This document shows, in pieces, positions 53,543 to 62,027 of a DNA stretch of 64,000 nucleotides. Each line of letters starts with the position of its first letter. Position 1 is the stretch's first letter. The stretch is from contig NZ_JAMJWG010000011.1 of assembly GCF_024435355.1 (NCBI RefSeq), positions 62,001 to 126,000 of the forward strand, read 5' to 3'. This DNA is from Streptomyces odontomachi (GTDB lineage: Bacteria > Actinomycetota > Actinomycetes > Streptomycetales > Streptomycetaceae). The translations under genes and the position numbers were made by a program. The notes under the pieces were generated by a model that was not told where the DNA came from, searched no databases, and saw nothing but the letters and a program-made list of their open reading frames with translations.

Positions 53543-54391
53543 GTGGCACGCAAGCTCGCCGTCATCGGGGCCGGACTCATGGGATCCGGCATCGCCCAGG
53601 TCTCCGCCGTGGCGGGCTGGGAAGTGACCTTGCGTGATATCACCGATGCGGCGCTCAAGCGCGGCACCGACGGCATCAAGGCCTCGTACGACAAGTTCGT
53701 CTCCAAGGGCAGGCTGACCGCCGACGACGCGTCGGCCGCGCTCGCCAGAATCAGCACGACCACTGATCTGGACGCCGCCCAGGAGGCCGACGTCGTCGTG
53801 GAGGCCGTGTTCGAGAAGCTGGAGGTCAAGCACGAGATCTTCCGTGCGCTCGACAAGCTCGTACGGGACGATGCCGTGCTCGCCTCCAACACCTCCGCCA
53901 TCCCGATCACCAAGATCGCGGCGGTCACCACACGCCCCGAGCGGGTGGTGGGCACCCACTTCTTCTCGCCGGTGCCGATGATGCAGCTCTGCGAGCTGGT
54001 GCGGGGCCTGAAGACCAGCGACGAAACCCTCGCCACCGCGCGGGAGTTCGCCGAGTCCGTCGGCAAGACCTGCATCGTCGTCCGCCGAGACGTGGCCGGG
54101 TTCGTCACCACCCGGCTGATCTCGGCCCTCGTCGTGGAGGCCGCCAAGCTCTACGAGAGCGGGGTGGCCAGCGCCGAGGACATCGACCTGGCCTGCAAGC
54201 TGGGCTTCGGCCACGCCATGGGCCCGCTGGCGACGGCCGACCTCACCGGGGTCGACATCCTGCTGCATGCCACCGAGAACATCTACGCCGAGACCAGGGA
54301 CGAGAAGTTCGCCCCGCCGGAGTTGATGCGCCGGATGGTCGACGCCGGTGACCTCGGACGCAAGCGCGGGCAGGGCTTCTACCAGCACTGA
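53543..54391 (+). CDS. 3-hydroxybutyryl-CoA dehydrogenase
   Basis: 282 residues, the usual stand-alone length. NAD-binding fold VIGAGLMGSGIAQVSA; catalytic His in VVGTHFFSPVPMMQLCELV; FVTTRLISALVVEA and GPLATADLTGVD in the C-terminal domain. Oxidises or reduces 3-hydroxybutyryl-CoA; in Streptomyces this also supports ethylmalonyl-CoA and polyketide precursor supply. GTG start with GGGAG upstream. Confidence 0.95.
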   Translation: MARKLAVIGAGLMGSGIAQVSAVAGWEVTLRDITDAALKRGTDGIKASYDKFVSKGRLTADDASAALARISTTTDLDAAQEADVVVEAVFEKLEVKHEIFRALDKLVRDDAVLASNTSAIPITKIAAVTTRPERVVGTHFFSPVPMMQLCELVRGLKTSDETLATAREFAESVGKTCIVVRRDVAGFVTTRLISALVVEAAKLYESGVASAEDIDLACKLGFGHAMGPLATADLTGVDILLHATENIYAETRDEKFAPPELMRRMVDAGDLGRKRGQGFYQH

Positions 54392-54711
54392 CCCCGCACC
54401 GCCCGGCATCGGTCGGGCGGCGTGCGGTCGGGCGCCGTGCGCTGCCGGGCCCGCCGTGGTGCAGGTGCCGGAGCGCCGCGTTCGATATCGGTTCGCTTAC
54501 GACCGGCCACTCTGCGCACCGGTCGGCGTTTCGGTGCAGTGACATGACGACAGACCACGTGAAGAGGGACTCGGGACGGCAGCGCCGGTGATGACCGACC
54601 GGACCGGACCAGGGCCACCACCGGATGGTGGTACGGCGGCCACGACCACCGCCGTACGCCAACCGAAACACCGACACAGGACACGTGACACCACCATCTC
54701 GGGGAGCGCAT
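54392..54711. other. Gene-free stretch before the STAS gene
   Basis: 320 bases without a convincing reading frame. I see no clear promoter; GGGGAG at its end is the ribosome site of the STAS gene. Confidence 0.4.
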
Positions 54712-55035
54712 ATGCACATCAGGGGCGACCACGCCGAGCTGGTCGTCGGGGGCCGCCTCGACGTCCGCAGCGCGGCGGACGCCCGGACGGTCCTGCATTC
54801 GGCCGTCGACGACGGCGTCGGTGACCTGGTGCTCGACCTTTCAGAACTGGAGTCCTGGGACGCCACGGGGCTCGGCGTCATCATGGGCGTGCACCGCAGA
54901 GCGGGCCGCTGCGGGCGACGGCTCGTGCTGCGCGACGTACCGCCCCAGATGCAGCGTCTGCTGGTCGCCACGCGACTGCACCGGATCCTCGCCATCGAAG
55001 GCGGCATCGGCCTGGAATCGCTGCCGCGGGTCTAG
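54712..55035 (+). CDS. STAS-domain protein (anti-sigma factor antagonist-like)
   Basis: 107 residues covering one STAS domain. LVVGGRLDVRSAADARTVL is the first strand-helix unit and LVLDLSELESWDATGLGVIM the switch region. In SpoIIAA-type antagonists the phosphorylated Ser follows Asp (DSSG); here the position is Ala51 (DATG), leaving Thr52 next to it. It could be constitutively active or use Thr. No anti-sigma kinase is adjacent. The next gene is a large membrane NTPase. Confidence 0.88.
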   Translation: MHIRGDHAELVVGGRLDVRSAADARTVLHSAVDDGVGDLVLDLSELESWDATGLGVIMGVHRRAGRCGRRLVLRDVPPQMQRLLVATRLHRILAIEGGIGLESLPRV

Positions 55036-55130
55036 AGCAGGGTGCTGATATTCGGACAGCCCCTTCCAGAGCCGCGTTACCCAGGTCTCCCGCGCGATGG
55101 CCGCGCCGGTCACCCCGGCTGGCCTGCTTT

Positions 55131-55239
55131 TCCGGCTGGGGGTCCGGGGGGGCATCCCCCGGGAAAACGCAGTCCGGCTGGGGGTCCGGCCCGTCGCGGA
55201 GCGACTGTGGACCGCAGCACCCCCCGGGGAAAACGCAGT
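55131..55239. repeat. Direct repeats upstream of the NTPase gene
   Basis: TCCGGCTGGGGGTCCGG occurs at 55131-55147 and 55173-55189, and CCCCCGGG(G)AAAACGCAGT near 55156 and 55221. They can fold into GGGG/CCCC hairpins. The surrounding gap 55036-55446 has no gene. Confidence 0.7.
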
Positions 55240-55446
55240 AACACCGCCTCGCGTGCAATCCACGCGAGCCGGACGTCTCGGTCCGAGCGCCACCCCGGCT
55301 GTTCCCGGACACGGAGCGAAGGTTTAGGGTGCGGTCGGCCCGTTGTATGCAGAGACTCGGTGAGCGGCGGGCCCGGACCCGAAGTGACAGCGCGGTGTGC
55401 ACCAGGCCGGGAGCGCTCGGTACACGACGCTTGTGAGGGCAATGAC

Positions 55447-58254
55447 ATGGACCCGATGGACCGGGGATCCGAAGACCCCAACATCCGCAACACCGCTGCC
55501 GGCCCTGGCGACGCGGCGGCCAGATCCCGTGCCGCGGAGGGCTCCGGCTTCGGCGGTGACGCGGCGTTGCCCGTTCCGCTCGGCCCGTCCGGCAGCGATC
55601 CGGCAACGTCCGCCCGGGCGCTTGCCGACAAGGGTGCGCGCCGGCCGGTCCAGATCATCGCGGGAGAGCTGCGCGTCACCGTCAACCCGATCGACGGCAG
55701 CGAGGTCGAGCTGTGCCCGCCCGACCTCCGCCCGCCCCTCCCCGTCCGGCGCTCCGCAGAGGAGCGTGCCGAGCTCGCCCGGACGGCCCGTCCACCGCTG
55801 CCGCCCGGCCTGGTGCCCAACCGTCCGCCGCTGCCGGAGTACCAGGAGGTCCGCAGGAGGCTGGTACGGCTGCTTTCCCGGGGGCGCTCCGTACGGCTCA
55901 CCGGACCTCCCGGATCCGGCCGGACGACCCTGCTGGAGGGTGTCGCCGAGGACTGCGCCCATCTCGCGCCGGACGGCGTCATCCGGCTCTCCGGCCACCG
56001 CCGCACCGTCAAGGACCTGCTGTACGACCTGTTCTCCACCGTCTACGCCGCCGAGGGGTACCGGCCCGAGGACGGTCTGCTGCGCCGCCTGGTCGGTGAG
56101 ATCGGGGCCGTGGTCCTCCTCGACGACCTGGAGTTCGGCGGTCAGGCCCTCGACGAACTCCTCGACGCCACCCCCGAGTGCGCCTTCGTGCTCGCCGCCA
56201 CCCCCGACGCGCCGGCGCCCTCCTCCGACCTGCCCCTGGAAGAGATCTTCCTGAGCGGCGTGGGCCGCAACGACGGCATGGACCTGCTGCGCCAGACCGT
56301 CGGCCGTGAACTCACCGAGGAGGAGCGCAGCTGGGCCGGGGACCTGTGGTTCGCCTCCGAGGGGTTGCCGGCACGGTTCGTGCAGGCCGGCGCCCTGCTG
56401 CGGTACCGCGACCAGGCGCACGCCCGGGCCGCGCAGCAGGACCCGCTGTCGGGCCCCGCACCGGTGCCCGAGGTGCCGCTGCCCTCGCTCGCCGAGGGAT
56501 CCGCACCCGTCGCGCTGCTCGCCTCGCTGTTGAGCCCGACGGCCCGCGCCCTGTTGCAGTTCGCGGTGGCGCTCGGCGGTGAGGTGCCGCACCGCGCCCA
56601 ACTGCCTGCCCTGCTCTCCGACCCGCACGCGGACGGCGCCCTCGGCGAACTGCTGACCGCCGGACTCCTGACGCCGGTCGGCGCGCGCTACCGCCTCGCC
56701 GCCGGGATCCAGCCGCAACTGGAGGCGGCCGGATACGGCGAGGGCGCCGCGGCGCGTGCCGACGCCGCCGGTGAGCACTACATCTGGTGGACCGGGCACC
56801 GTTCCGTCGCGCCCGAGCGGGTGCTCGCCGAGTCGGACACCGTCCTGGCCACCCTCGCGGCCCTGGTGCCGAACGCCACGGTGCCTTCCGGGCCTTCCGG
56901 CACCGACGGCGAGCGCAACCGCGCGGTGCACCTGGCCCGCACCGCCGCGCCGGCCTTCGTCGCCGCTCTCGACTGGGGCGTCTGGGAACGCGCGTTGCGC
57001 TCCGGCCAGGAGGCGGCCAGGCGGGCCGGGGAGGTCGCCGAGGAGGCGTACTTCCACCACGAGCTGGGGGTGCTCGCGCTGTGCACGGGTCGACTCGACC
57101 GGGCGCGCGCCGAACTGGAAGCCTCCATAGGACTGCGCGGCGTCCTCGCCGACAAGCGTGGCACCGTCACCGGCCGCCGCGCCCTGGCACTCGTCGAGGA
57201 CCGGGCGGCGGCCGGGGAGTCCGGCAGCGGTCCCGCGGCGCCCGTGGAGCCGCGCCAGGACGGGCCGAGCACGCGCAGCGGGCCGAGCCGGTCCGGCGAC
57301 GACCCGATGCCGTCCGCCGCGCAGACGTCCTTCGGGGCCGGGGTGCCGTTCCTCGCTCCCGAGGATCCGCCCACCACCGAACTGCGGCAGATATCCGACC
57401 GGCCCAAGGCGCCCGCCGCAGCGTCCGATGCCGCGGGCGGGACGGGCGCCACCTTGCCCGGGACACCCGGGCACCGGCAGCCGGACGGCGGTTATCCGGA
57501 TGCCGACGAGGCCGACCTGTACGCGAGGTCCGACGGCCTGTCGTACTCGAGGTTCGGCGAAGGCCCGTACCCGGGCCCCGCGGAGGATCCGGAACCGGAG
57601 CCGGGCGGTGATTCTCACGGGGATCCCGAAGGTCCCGCCACCCTGGTCGCGCGTGGCCCCGGCAGGGCGGCCGCCGACGAGGGGCCCGTGGTCCGCTCCG
57701 ACGGTCGGCGCGGCACCGCGAAGAACACCAAGCGGAACCTGGTCGCCGCGGCCGGTGGCACCCTGCTCGCGGCGATCCTCGGCACCGTGGTCACCCTCGG
57801 CACCACGTCCGACCACGGCAAGCCGTCCAGCACGGTCGACCCGGACCCGTCCGTGAGCCAGCAGGACGGCGACGGGGTCCCCGCCGGCGAGCAGGCGTCG
57901 CAGTCCGACGACCCGTCGACGGCGAGCCCGTCGAGCAGCAGTGGCTCACCGAGCACATCGGGCAGCACCAGCCCGACCGCGAGCGGGACCACGGGCGTGC
58001 CGGGCGACGGCGGCCATGCGTCGAGTTCGTCGGGCAAGCCGTCCAACGAGGCGACGACCAAGCGGCCCACGCACCGTCCGCCGGCCACCACCAAGCCGCC
58101 GACGACCAAGCCCCCCACGTCCAAACCCCCGACGTCCAGCCCGCCCGCCTCACCGTCCGGGTCGACCACCCCGGACCCCGGTGCGCCCGATGCCACCGGA
58201 ACGACCGCCGACCGGCTGTCCGCGGGGGCGTCTTCCACGGGGGCGCACTCTTAG
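55447..58254 (+). CDS. Large membrane-anchored NTPase with extracellular Ser/Thr/Pro tail
   Basis: 935 residues. About 130-260 contain a P-loop NTPase: Walker A TGPPGSGRTTLLEG, Walker B GAVVLLDDLEFGG. Residues 270-560 are helical, with a TPR-like pair near HHELGVLALCTGRLDRARAELEASI. Then about 190 residues of disordered linker, a basic patch, one membrane helix (about 760-782, LVAAAGGTLLAAILGTVVTLG) and an outside tail of Ser/Thr/Pro/Gly with repeated TTKPPT/SKPPT. N-terminus inside, tail in the wall. I recall similar ATP-binding proteins beside STAS genes in Streptomyces; function unknown. Confidence 0.85.
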   Translation: MDPMDRGSEDPNIRNTAAGPGDAAARSRAAEGSGFGGDAALPVPLGPSGSDPATSARALADKGARRPVQIIAGELRVTVNPIDGSEVELCPPDLRPPLPVRRSAEERAELARTARPPLPPGLVPNRPPLPEYQEVRRRLVRLLSRGRSVRLTGPPGSGRTTLLEGVAEDCAHLAPDGVIRLSGHRRTVKDLLYDLFSTVYAAEGYRPEDGLLRRLVGEIGAVVLLDDLEFGGQALDELLDATPECAFVLAATPDAPAPSSDLPLEEIFLSGVGRNDGMDLLRQTVGRELTEEERSWAGDLWFASEGLPARFVQAGALLRYRDQAHARAAQQDPLSGPAPVPEVPLPSLAEGSAPVALLASLLSPTARALLQFAVALGGEVPHRAQLPALLSDPHADGALGELLTAGLLTPVGARYRLAAGIQPQLEAAGYGEGAAARADAAGEHYIWWTGHRSVAPERVLAESDTVLATLAALVPNATVPSGPSGTDGERNRAVHLARTAAPAFVAALDWGVWERALRSGQEAARRAGEVAEEAYFHHELGVLALCTGRLDRARAELEASIGLRGVLADKRGTVTGRRALALVEDRAAAGESGSGPAAPVEPRQDGPSTRSGPSRSGDDPMPSAAQTSFGAGVPFLAPEDPPTTELRQISDRPKAPAAASDAAGGTGATLPGTPGHRQPDGGYPDADEADLYARSDGLSYSRFGEGPYPGPAEDPEPEPGGDSHGDPEGPATLVARGPGRAAADEGPVVRSDGRRGTAKNTKRNLVAAAGGTLLAAILGTVVTLGTTSDHGKPSSTVDPDPSVSQQDGDGVPAGEQASQSDDPSTASPSSSSGSPSTSGSTSPTASGTTGVPGDGGHASSSSGKPSNEATTKRPTHRPPATTKPPTTKPPTSKPPTSSPPASPSGSTTPDPGAPDATGTTADRLSAGASSTGAHS

Positions 58255-58423
58255 GGGTTGCCGCCGGGCCGCGTACGCGTGGACGCGGAGCGGGCGTGGC
58301 CGCCGTACGCAGCGTGCGTACGCGTGACCACCGGGCTTGTGTACGCGCGTAGCGTGCGTTCCGGTACGCGCCGGCCCCCGGTCCCGGCCGCAAGGCGTTG
58401 AACGGGCGGCGGGGAAAGGATCA

Positions 58424-58449
58424 GGGCCCGGCCGAGGAAGGCCGGGCCC
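58424..58449. terminator. Bidirectional terminator between the NTPase and nucS genes
   Basis: GGGCCCGGCC and GGCCGGGCCC form a perfect 10-bp stem with the loop GAGGAA. It serves two convergent genes. The stretch 58255-58423 before it has several GTACGC/GCGTAC repeats. Confidence 0.8.
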
Positions 58450-58470
58450 GTGGTGGTGGGTCGGAGGGGG

Positions 58471-59142
58471 TCAGAAGAGCCGGAGCTTGTCGTCCTCGAT
58501 GCCGCGCAGGGCGTCGTAGTCCAGGACGGCGCAGTCGATGCCGCGGTCCGTGGCGAGCACCCGCGCCTGGGGTTTGATCTCCTGTGCGGCGAACACGCCG
58601 CGTACCGGCGCCAGATGCGGGTCGCGGTTGAGCAGCTCCAGGTACCGGGTCAGCTGCTCCACGCCGTCGATCTCGCCGCGCCGCTTGATCTCCACCGCTA
58701 CGGTGCCGCCGTCGGCGTCCCGGCACAGGATGTCGACCGGGCCGATGGCGGTGGGGTATTCGCGGCGGATCAGGGTGTAGCCCTTGCCGAGGGTGTCGAT
58801 GCGGTCGGCCAGGAGCTCCTGGAGGTGGGCCTCCACGCCGTCCTTGATCAAGCCCGGGTCGACCCCGAGTTCGTGGGAGGAGTCGTGCAGGATCTCCTCC
58901 ATCGTGATGATGAGTTTCTCGCCCGATTTGTTGACGACGGTCCAGACGCCGGCATCGTCCTCCGTACCCTCCTTCAGGGTGCAGGGGGGCGACATCCAGT
59001 TGAGGGGTTTGTAGGCCCGGTCGTCCGCATGGATCGAGACACTGCCGTCCGCCTTCACCAGGATGAGGCGTGGCGCCGACGGCAGATGGGCGGTGAGCCG
59101 GCCCGCGTAGTCGACCGAGCAGCGGGCAATGACGAGACGCAT
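58471..59142 (-). CDS. nucS: Mismatch-specific endonuclease NucS
   Basis: 223 residues. NucS (EndoMS) cleaves both strands at G-T, G-G and T-T mismatches and replaces MutS/MutL in actinobacteria. N-terminal DNA-binding domain starts MRLVIARCSVDYAGRL; the C-terminal nuclease has PVDILCRDADGGTVAVEIKRRG, with the Asp, Glu and Lys of a PD-(D/E)xK site. The C-terminal KLRLF is the clamp-binding peptide. The ATG at 59142 is the canonical start. Confidence 0.96.
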   Translation of the reverse strand: MRLVIARCSVDYAGRLTAHLPSAPRLILVKADGSVSIHADDRAYKPLNWMSPPCTLKEGTEDDAGVWTVVNKSGEKLIITMEEILHDSSHELGVDPGLIKDGVEAHLQELLADRIDTLGKGYTLIRREYPTAIGPVDILCRDADGGTVAVEIKRRGEIDGVEQLTRYLELLNRDPHLAPVRGVFAAQEIKPQARVLATDRGIDCAVLDYDALRGIEDDKLRLF

Positions 59143-59415
59143 GGTCGGCAACGCTACTCGACCGCCGGCACGCCCCGCGACGCGCCCCGGTCCTAACCCG
59201 TCCCCTGCTGTCACCCACATGAGTGACCCGTCTAGGCGTCCCTCTTGCCCCCGTTCGTTACTGGCCGGTTGTACGTACCTTCTCCTGGTGCGGTCGGGTC
59301 TGGATGCCTAACGTGTGCGCGAGAGGTCGCGAACCCTGCACTCTGCGTATCCGTCGGCCTTTCGTCCTGCCCGTCGGCCCCCGTGCGTCGTCATGGGGGT
59401 GTGAGAGGAGAACTC

Positions 59416-59808
59416 ATGTCGCTCGACGTCTCACCGGCCCTCTTGGAACAGGCCGAGCGAGGCGAGGTCGACGAAGCCGCTTTCGTCGACTGCGTCCGTA
59501 CCTCCCTGCCCTATGCATGGGAGATGATCAGTTCACTGGTGGCCCAGCTGAAGGTCGACGGTGGTGACTTCGCCGACAACCGGACGCCGCCGCCGGATGA
59601 GCAGGCGCGCGGTCAGCTGCTGCGTGCGCTCGCGAGTGACGCGATACGCGGCGCGCTTCAGCGGCACTTCGGGGTCCGGCTGGCCTTCCAGAACTGCCAC
59701 CGGGTGGCGGTGTTCCCGCTGGACGCGTCCGCGGACGCCAGGTTAGTCAAGTTCACGTCCATACGCGGCCAGTTGCTCAACCAGTCGCCGGAGTTGCGGG
59801 ACTGCTGA
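59416..59808 (+). CDS. SCO5389-type conserved protein with a TTA codon
   Basis: 130 residues, soluble, acidic N-terminal half. Recognisable parts are MSLDVSPALLEQAERGEVD and FVDCVRTSLPYAWEMISSL, which I remember as the actinobacterial SCO5389 family, without known function. GAGAGGAG precedes the ATG. Codon 110 (59743-59745) is TTA, so full-length synthesis may need bldA tRNA. It lies next to nucS, divergent. Confidence 0.85.
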   Translation: MSLDVSPALLEQAERGEVDEAAFVDCVRTSLPYAWEMISSLVAQLKVDGGDFADNRTPPPDEQARGQLLRALASDAIRGALQRHFGVRLAFQNCHRVAVFPLDASADARLVKFTSIRGQLLNQSPELRDC

Positions 59809-59976
59809 CACGCCGCGCCGGATGGCCCGCCGCTTCGGACGCGCCGACCCCACTCGGGGCCGGGCGGCGGCCACCCCGGTCGGGGACGGGATGTCCGGCC
59901 GGGGCGCTCCCGGTTGCCGGGTCGCCCGGTCCGGCCTGGCGACCGGTCGTCGGATCGTCCGGTCCGGGGCCTGGTA

Positions 59977-61005
59977 CTAGGGGAGCTGGGGCAGTACTTC
60001 CGCGCCGAGGCGCCGTACGTTCTCCTCGGTGGCCGCCAGGTCGCCGGAGCCCTCCACGAGTAGCGCGAAGCGCGTGATGCCGGTGTGCCGTGCGGTCGCG
60101 GCGAGCCGGTCGGCGCAGAGTTCCGGGGTGCCCACCGGGTGCAGGTCGCAGAGCAGTTCGGTGTACGGCAGGGGGTCGCGCATCGTGCGCTTGCGGCCGT
60201 CGACGGTGACGTGCGCGGCAAGGCCCTGGCTCAGCCAGCCGGGCAGGGCGCGGCGCAGCTGATCCTCCGCTTCCGCCGTGCTGTCGGCGACCTGGGCGAC
60301 GCCTGCGGAGACATGCGCGGCGGTCATGATCTCTTCGTGCGATCGGCCCGCGTCGTGTGCGTGCGCCCGCCACAGGGCGACCATGTCGGCCTTCTCCTGG
60401 TCGTTGCAGTGCATGCCGAGCAGCATCGGCAGGCCGTGCTGGGCGGCGAGCCGGACGCTGGCGGGCGAGGTGCAGGCCACCACCACTTCGGGGCCGCCGG
60501 CCTGGTCTGGCTGCTCCGCCGGCAGCGGTACGACGGGCACGTCGCGGAAGGTGTACCGGCCGCCCGCAGCGCCCACCTGCGGCTCGTGCAGCCAGCGCAG
60601 CAGGAGGGCCAGCGACTCGGGGAAGCCGCTCTCGTACGCCTCGATGCCCATGCCGAAGACCTCCAGGTCCACCCATGGGCCGCCGCGTCCCACGCCCAGC
60701 GTGAAGCGGCCGCCGGAGGTGACGTGGAGCAGCGCGGCCTGCTCGCCGAGTGTCACGGGGTGCTGGGTGGGCAGCACGCTCACCGCGGTGCCGACGCGGA
60801 TGCGGCGGGTGCGGCCCAGCAGCAGGGCGCCGAGCGTCGTGGCGGACGGGCAGGTGCCGTAGGGCACGAAGTGGTGCTCGGCGAGCCAGATCGTGTCCAG
60901 GCCCGACTCCTCCGAGACCTCGCCGATGCGCACCGCGCGGTGGAGCGCCTCCGTGTGTCGCTGGCCGGGGAATTGGGCGGCCAGGACGAAACTTCCTACG
61001 CGCAT
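59977..61005 (-). CDS. LLM-class flavin-dependent oxidoreductase
   Basis: 342 residues. Luciferase-like TIM barrel using FMN or F420: IGEVSEESGLDTIWLAEHHF, IRVGTAVSVLPTQHPVTLGEQAA, GGRFTLGVGRGG and FALLVEGSGDLAAT. Substrate unknown. GGAGGCACG precedes the ATG. Monocistronic on this strand. Confidence 0.93.
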   Translation of the reverse strand: MRVGSFVLAAQFPGQRHTEALHRAVRIGEVSEESGLDTIWLAEHHFVPYGTCPSATTLGALLLGRTRRIRVGTAVSVLPTQHPVTLGEQAALLHVTSGGRFTLGVGRGGPWVDLEVFGMGIEAYESGFPESLALLLRWLHEPQVGAAGGRYTFRDVPVVPLPAEQPDQAGGPEVVVACTSPASVRLAAQHGLPMLLGMHCNDQEKADMVALWRAHAHDAGRSHEEIMTAAHVSAGVAQVADSTAEAEDQLRRALPGWLSQGLAAHVTVDGRKRTMRDPLPYTELLCDLHPVGTPELCADRLAATARHTGITRFALLVEGSGDLAATEENVRRLGAEVLPQLP

Positions 61006-61267
61006 CGCACTCGTGCCTCCTCAGCGGAAGCGCTGTTCTGCTGGCCCCCTGCCGGCAACGCTCTCCTGCTGGCAATAACGCGTCAGCACGTGCCAAAGGC
61101 ACGGCCGTGCAGGAAGATTGGCTGATTTGTTCTTCAATATGCGTGATATGTGCGTTGCTGGAGGGCGAGGGGGAGTGATGGGCGGTGTCGGCCGCGTTTG
61201 AGGTGCTGAAGTTTTCGGAAGTGCGGTAAGTGATCGAAATGCTGGAATTGCGGGAATCGCTGGAATT

Positions 61268-61296
61268 CTGACCTGGGAAGCGCGGACGCGTAGGCT
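61268..61296 (+). promoter_or_regulatory. Housekeeping-type promoter of the small Cys/His protein gene
   Basis: CTGACC (61268-61273), a 17-base spacer and TAGGCT (61291-61296) fit the HrdB consensus. Transcription would start near 61303, about 60 bases before the gene. The rest of 61006-61363 is AT-richer than average, with repeated GGAAT motifs. Confidence 0.65.
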
Positions 61297-61363
61297 TGAT
61301 CCGGGCGGCAGCCCTTGAGTGTGTGCAAGACCGTTTCCGTATGAACGACCGTGAGGTGTGCTC

Positions 61364-61699
61364 GTGTCCCCGCGTCGAAACCGCCCCTCGTCCCGTCGGG
61401 CCCCGGACGGCAAGCGCACGACCGAGGAGCCCGGCGACCGGTACGGCGGCTTCCAGCGCACGGAGAGCTGGCAGGGCGAGGAGTGGAGCGTCCGCCATGT
61501 CGCGGGCGCCAGCGCGGCCGGCAAGACGTACCGCTGCCCCGGCTGCGACCAGGAGATCGGCTCCGGGCTGCCGCATGTGGTGGCCTGGCCGGAACACATG
61601 GGCGTCGACGAGCGGCGACACTGGCACAAGTCCTGCTGGAACGCCCGGGACCGGCGCACCACACGGGTGCAGCGGTCCAGGAACGCGCCCCGGTACTGA
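61364..61699 (+). CDS. Small conserved protein with Cys/His zinc-binding-like motif
   Basis: 111 residues from the GTG at 61364 (GTG at 61358 also in frame). Very basic N-terminus (SPRRNRPSSRRAPDGKR), then TYRCPGCDQEIGSG, HVVAWPEHM, and RRHWHKSCW, which could form a CxxC...H...HxxC zinc site. Strand-rich core; possible nucleic-acid binder. It lies next to the luciferase-like gene in divergent orientation. Confidence 0.82.
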   Translation: MSPRRNRPSSRRAPDGKRTTEEPGDRYGGFQRTESWQGEEWSVRHVAGASAAGKTYRCPGCDQEIGSGLPHVVAWPEHMGVDERRHWHKSCWNARDRRTTRVQRSRNAPRY

Positions 61700-61749
61700 G
61701 CCCCGCCGTCCGCCGCGGCACCGTGCCTGCCAAGAGGCGGCTGGACCCT

Positions 61750-61946
61750 TGAGCGCCCCGTCCCCGTCCCCGTCCCCGTCCCCGTCACCGTCCCCGACGC
61801 CCGGCGCGCTCCGGCGGGTGGCAGGTGTGCTCGAGGGGATGGCGGGGGAGCCCGGGCGGGACGGCAGAGGTGCGTGGGTGTGCTCCTGTGCCGTCCTGAA
61901 AGTTCACCGCCGTGGGCAGGCTGATCCTGCACCCGTGCCGCCGTGA
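61750..61946 (+). CDS. Possible small protein with Ser-Pro repeats (doubtful)
   Basis: A frame from a TTG at 61750 would give 65 residues: SAPSPSPSPSPSPSPTPGAL followed by RRVAGVLEGMAGEPGRDGRG and WVCSCAVLKVHRR. The first part is encoded by a hexanucleotide repeat. The ribosome site is poor. It could be a real small protein or chance. Confidence 0.25.
61756..61795. repeat. Hexanucleotide tandem repeat (CCCGTC)n
   Basis: About six and a half copies of CCCGTC, one with an A in place of a C. A typical slippage-prone sequence between the Cys/His gene and the MFS gene. Confidence 0.85.
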
Positions 61947-62027
61947 CCCGCCGTGCCGGGATGCGAGGCGCGACCGCGCATGCACTGGACGTTCCGCAAA
62001 CCCCCTGTCATTCACCCAGGAGGAGCC

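Noticed and set aside
55324..57816. 830-residue minus-strand open frame opposite the NTPase
   Set aside because: Shadow frame; no motifs, no ribosome site.
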